Part shown: positions 4,305 to 5,946 of the stretch, one piece after another
Layout: each line of letters begins with the position of its first letter
Numbering within the stretch: the first letter of the stretch is position 1
NCBI GenBank assembly: GCA_902772795.1
Contig: CACYBZ010000170.1
Coordinates: 1 to 5,946 of the forward strand
Direction of reading: 5' to 3'
Length of the DNA: 5,946 nt
Source of the DNA: an uncultured Ruminococcus sp.
GTDB lineage: Bacteria > Bacillota > Clostridia > Oscillospirales > Acutalibacteraceae
The notes under the pieces: generated by a model
What the model saw: only the letters and a program-made list of their open reading frames with translations
Databases searched by the model: none
What the model was told of the DNA's origin: nothing
Program-made: the position numbers and the translations under genes

Positions 4305-5946
4305 CAATCTTGAAGTAGCGATACACCTGAATCATAGCGAATTACCGTCATTGTGCATGGCTTTTTACCTGATACAGAATCTGGTAAAAGACGTTGAAAC
4401 AGCGTCAGGAGAGAAATTCAGAGATGTGGATTTAGGCAATGCCGATGAATTTCCGATATTGCTTGCGGGACAATGTCGGCTGATAAAGTCTGTATATGAA
4501 AGCAATTTGTCGTTGATTACCAGGAATAAGGAAAGGCTGGCACAACTCAACGGAATTCTGGCAGACATTCAGAAAGAACTTGACAGTTGTGCAGAAGTCA
4601 GCAATGAGATTGTCGCCAAAGAAAAAGAATATGAACGTCTGCAACAGCAGAAAGAACAGATGTTGCATGATAAAACAGCTTATGAACAGGTTTCCCATAG
4701 ATGTGCAGTGCTTACAGCGGACATACAGAATATGGAGCATTATGATATCAGTGCGAGAAAACAGGAAGAGGAACGGTTGAAAGAGCAGTATCAGAGTTTT
4801 GATGTCCAAAAGCGTGAACTCAGCGAGAAAGTCAGTGTTCTGATATCGGATAACCGTCAGCTTGAGTCGGAGATAGCCAGGCTGACAGAAGAAAATGCCC
4901 GCAGACAACAACAGAAAGAAAGTCTTGAAAAGCAGAAAAAAGACTGGGAAGCACAACTGTATGAAGCAGAAACACGTATCCCTGAACTCGAACAGGAAAA
5001 CCATCAGAAACAGGAGCAGTTATCAGAACTTGTCACAAAGCAAAAATATCTTGAACAGGAAAAAGAACGTCTTGACGGGCAGATTACCCACAGACAGGAG
5101 CAGTACAATCGGTTTTACCGTGAGCATATTGAGCCGTTGCAGATACAGTATAATCAACTCAGCGGGAAAGTCAGTAATCAGGAAAGTGAGAAGCAACATC
5201 TTGCTGACAGCAAGAAACATCTGACAGAAAGATATCAGCAACTGTTGTCGGATATTTCGGTGTTGCCTGAAGAAATCAAGAATCTGGAAAAGCGTATCTG
5301 TGAACAAAAAACACAGAAAATTGTTTTTGACAGGCAGAGAAATGATTTTGAAAGCAAATATAAGGAACTGTTGGAGCAGGTGGCAACTGTACAGAATGAA
5401 ACTATCATGTTGAGTACAGAAAGTATTCCACGGGTACAGAAACTGTTGCAGATAGCCCGGAGCGACAACACAGAAAGACATCAGCAGTTGGAGGATATCC
5501 GTCAGCAGTTGGAAACCGTCAGGAAGGATACGGCAGAGGCTGAACAGAATATTGCGGGCAGTACCGTAATGCTGGCACAGAAGCAGAGGGAACTTGAGGA
5601 TTTGAGAACCAGATATCATCTCAACAGTGAAGAAATTGCCAAACTGGAAGAACAACTGACACAACTGAAAGGCAAAACCAGTAAAGAAAAATTTGCCACA
5701 CTGCTGGGTCAGCTCAGGGCAGACATTGAAGAACTGAAAGAACGGGAAAAACAGGAAAAAGAGCTTACAGGAAAATGTGTGGAGTTACAGACAGCCATTC
5801 ATAAAGAAAATGAAACACTGGAAAAACTGCAAAGAAATAAAGCTGAGTATGAAAGGAAACTGGCAGAAATCAGCAGTTTGCAAAATATGTTGGGACGTTA
5901 TCAGACAAAGGAATTTCAGGAAGAATTCATACATATCAGAGAAAAA
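4294..5946 (+). CDS. Long coiled-coil protein (3' end outside window)
   Basis: An open frame of 551 codons runs from the ATG at 4294 to the last base without a stop, so the protein is longer than 551 residues. The start is set by AAGGAGG at 4278-4284 and overlaps the previous stop by 11 nt. Residues 1 to about 65 (MNFDNLEVAIHLNHSELPSL...) look globular, with LCMAFYLIQNLV as a probable amphipathic helix. From about residue 70 onward almost everything is Glu/Gln/Lys/Leu-rich heptad sequence, for example HQQLEDIRQQLETVRKD. Prolines at 230, 281, 325 and 379 break the coil into segments of about 45-55 residues. I see no Walker A at the N-terminus, so it is not a standard SMC/Rad50 ATPase. No transmembrane segment or signal peptide is visible. 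Coiled coils of this kind usually serve as scaffolds, tethers or sensors. The function is unknown, and any C-terminal effector domain would lie beyond the window. The reverse-strand frames here are shadows. Confidence 0.9.
   Translation, partial: MNFDNLEVAIHLNHSELPSLCMAFYLIQNLVKDVETASGEKFRDVDLGNADEFPILLAGQCRLIKSVYESNLSLITRNKERLAQLNGILADIQKELDSCAEVSNEIVAKEKEYERLQQQKEQMLHDKTAYEQVSHRCAVLTADIQNMEHYDISARKQEEERLKEQYQSFDVQKRELSEKVSVLISDNRQLESEIARLTEENARRQQQKESLEKQKKDWEAQLYEAETRIPELEQENHQKQEQLSELVTKQKYLEQEKERLDGQITHRQEQYNRFYREHIEPLQIQYNQLSGKVSNQESEKQHLADSKKHLTERYQQLLSDISVLPEEIKNLEKRICEQKTQKIVFDRQRNDFESKYKELLEQVATVQNETIMLSTESIPRVQKLLQIARSDNTERHQQLEDIRQQLETVRKDTAEAEQNIAGSTVMLAQKQRELEDLRTRYHLNSEEIAKLEEQLTQLKGKTSKEKFATLLGQLRADIEELKEREKQEKELTGKCVELQTAIHKENETLEKLQRNKAEYERKLAEISSLQNMLGRYQTKEFQEEFIHIREK

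Noticed and set aside
4432..5004. Long reverse-strand frame (190 codons) rich in Phe/Leu, looking like a membrane protein
   Set aside because: It is the antisense of Lys/Glu/Gln-rich coiled-coil codons (AAG/GAA/CAG give CTT/TTC/CTG), which automatically read as Leu/Phe-rich. The forward frame has a perfect ribosome binding site and runs uninterrupted.
4895..5224. Forward out-of-frame ORFs at 4580-4780 and 4895-5224
   Set aside because: They sit inside the coiled-coil gene in another frame, are rich in Arg/Lys/Asn of frame-shifted type, and have no ribosome binding site.
5023..5664. Reverse-strand frame of 213 codons, Phe/Leu-rich
   Set aside because: It is the same antisense artefact of the coiled-coil gene and has no credible partner or promoter.
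4294..5946. SMC/Rad50-type ATPase for the coiled-coil protein
   Set aside because: SMC and Rad50 have an N-terminal Walker A. The first 65 residues here contain no GxxGxGK[ST] motif.

Overview
The window looks like a chromosomal segment of a low-to-moderate GC Firmicute, probably a gut clostridium of the Lachnospiraceae type. The grounds are AT-rich intergenic DNA, strong AGGAGG-type ribosome binding sites, a textbook TTGACA-17-TATAAT promoter and AAA/GAA/ACA-rich codon use. This is a judgement by eye, with no database search. All four genes lie on the + strand.

Region 1 (1-682) holds the 3' half of a DegT/DnrJ/EryC1/StrS-type sugar aminotransferase, cut by the window's left edge just before its PLP-binding lysine. 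A clear Rho-independent terminator follows it. It most likely ends a surface-polysaccharide or glycan locus and is transcriptionally separate from what follows.

Region 2 (683-882) is a gene-free, AT-rich gap. It carries a perfect consensus sigma-A promoter whose -35 box sits in the centre of a 7-bp inverted repeat, a likely operator. A weaker TATAAT lies upstream.

Region 3 (883-5946, continuing past the right edge) is a tightly packed operon of three genes. The first is a HerA/FtsK-superfamily ATPase with an N-terminal SWIM-like zinc cluster and an odd acidic/aromatic linker. The second, 2 nt later, is an Hsp70/actin-fold (ASKHA) ATPase with an intact nucleotide-binding core but no recognisable DnaK-type C-terminus. 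The third overlaps the second by 11 nt and is a very long coiled-coil protein, open for 551 codons with no stop in the window.

The spacing implies co-transcription and translational coupling, so the three products probably work together. A reasonable but unproven picture is a DNA-handling motor, an ATP-driven chaperone-like or filament-forming switch, and a long coiled-coil scaffold or sensor. That architecture resembles multi-component conflict (defence) systems or DNA-segregation machines. No nuclease, methylase, kinase or toxin is visible; if one exists it lies beyond the right edge. I recognise the domain families but cannot match the set to a named system.
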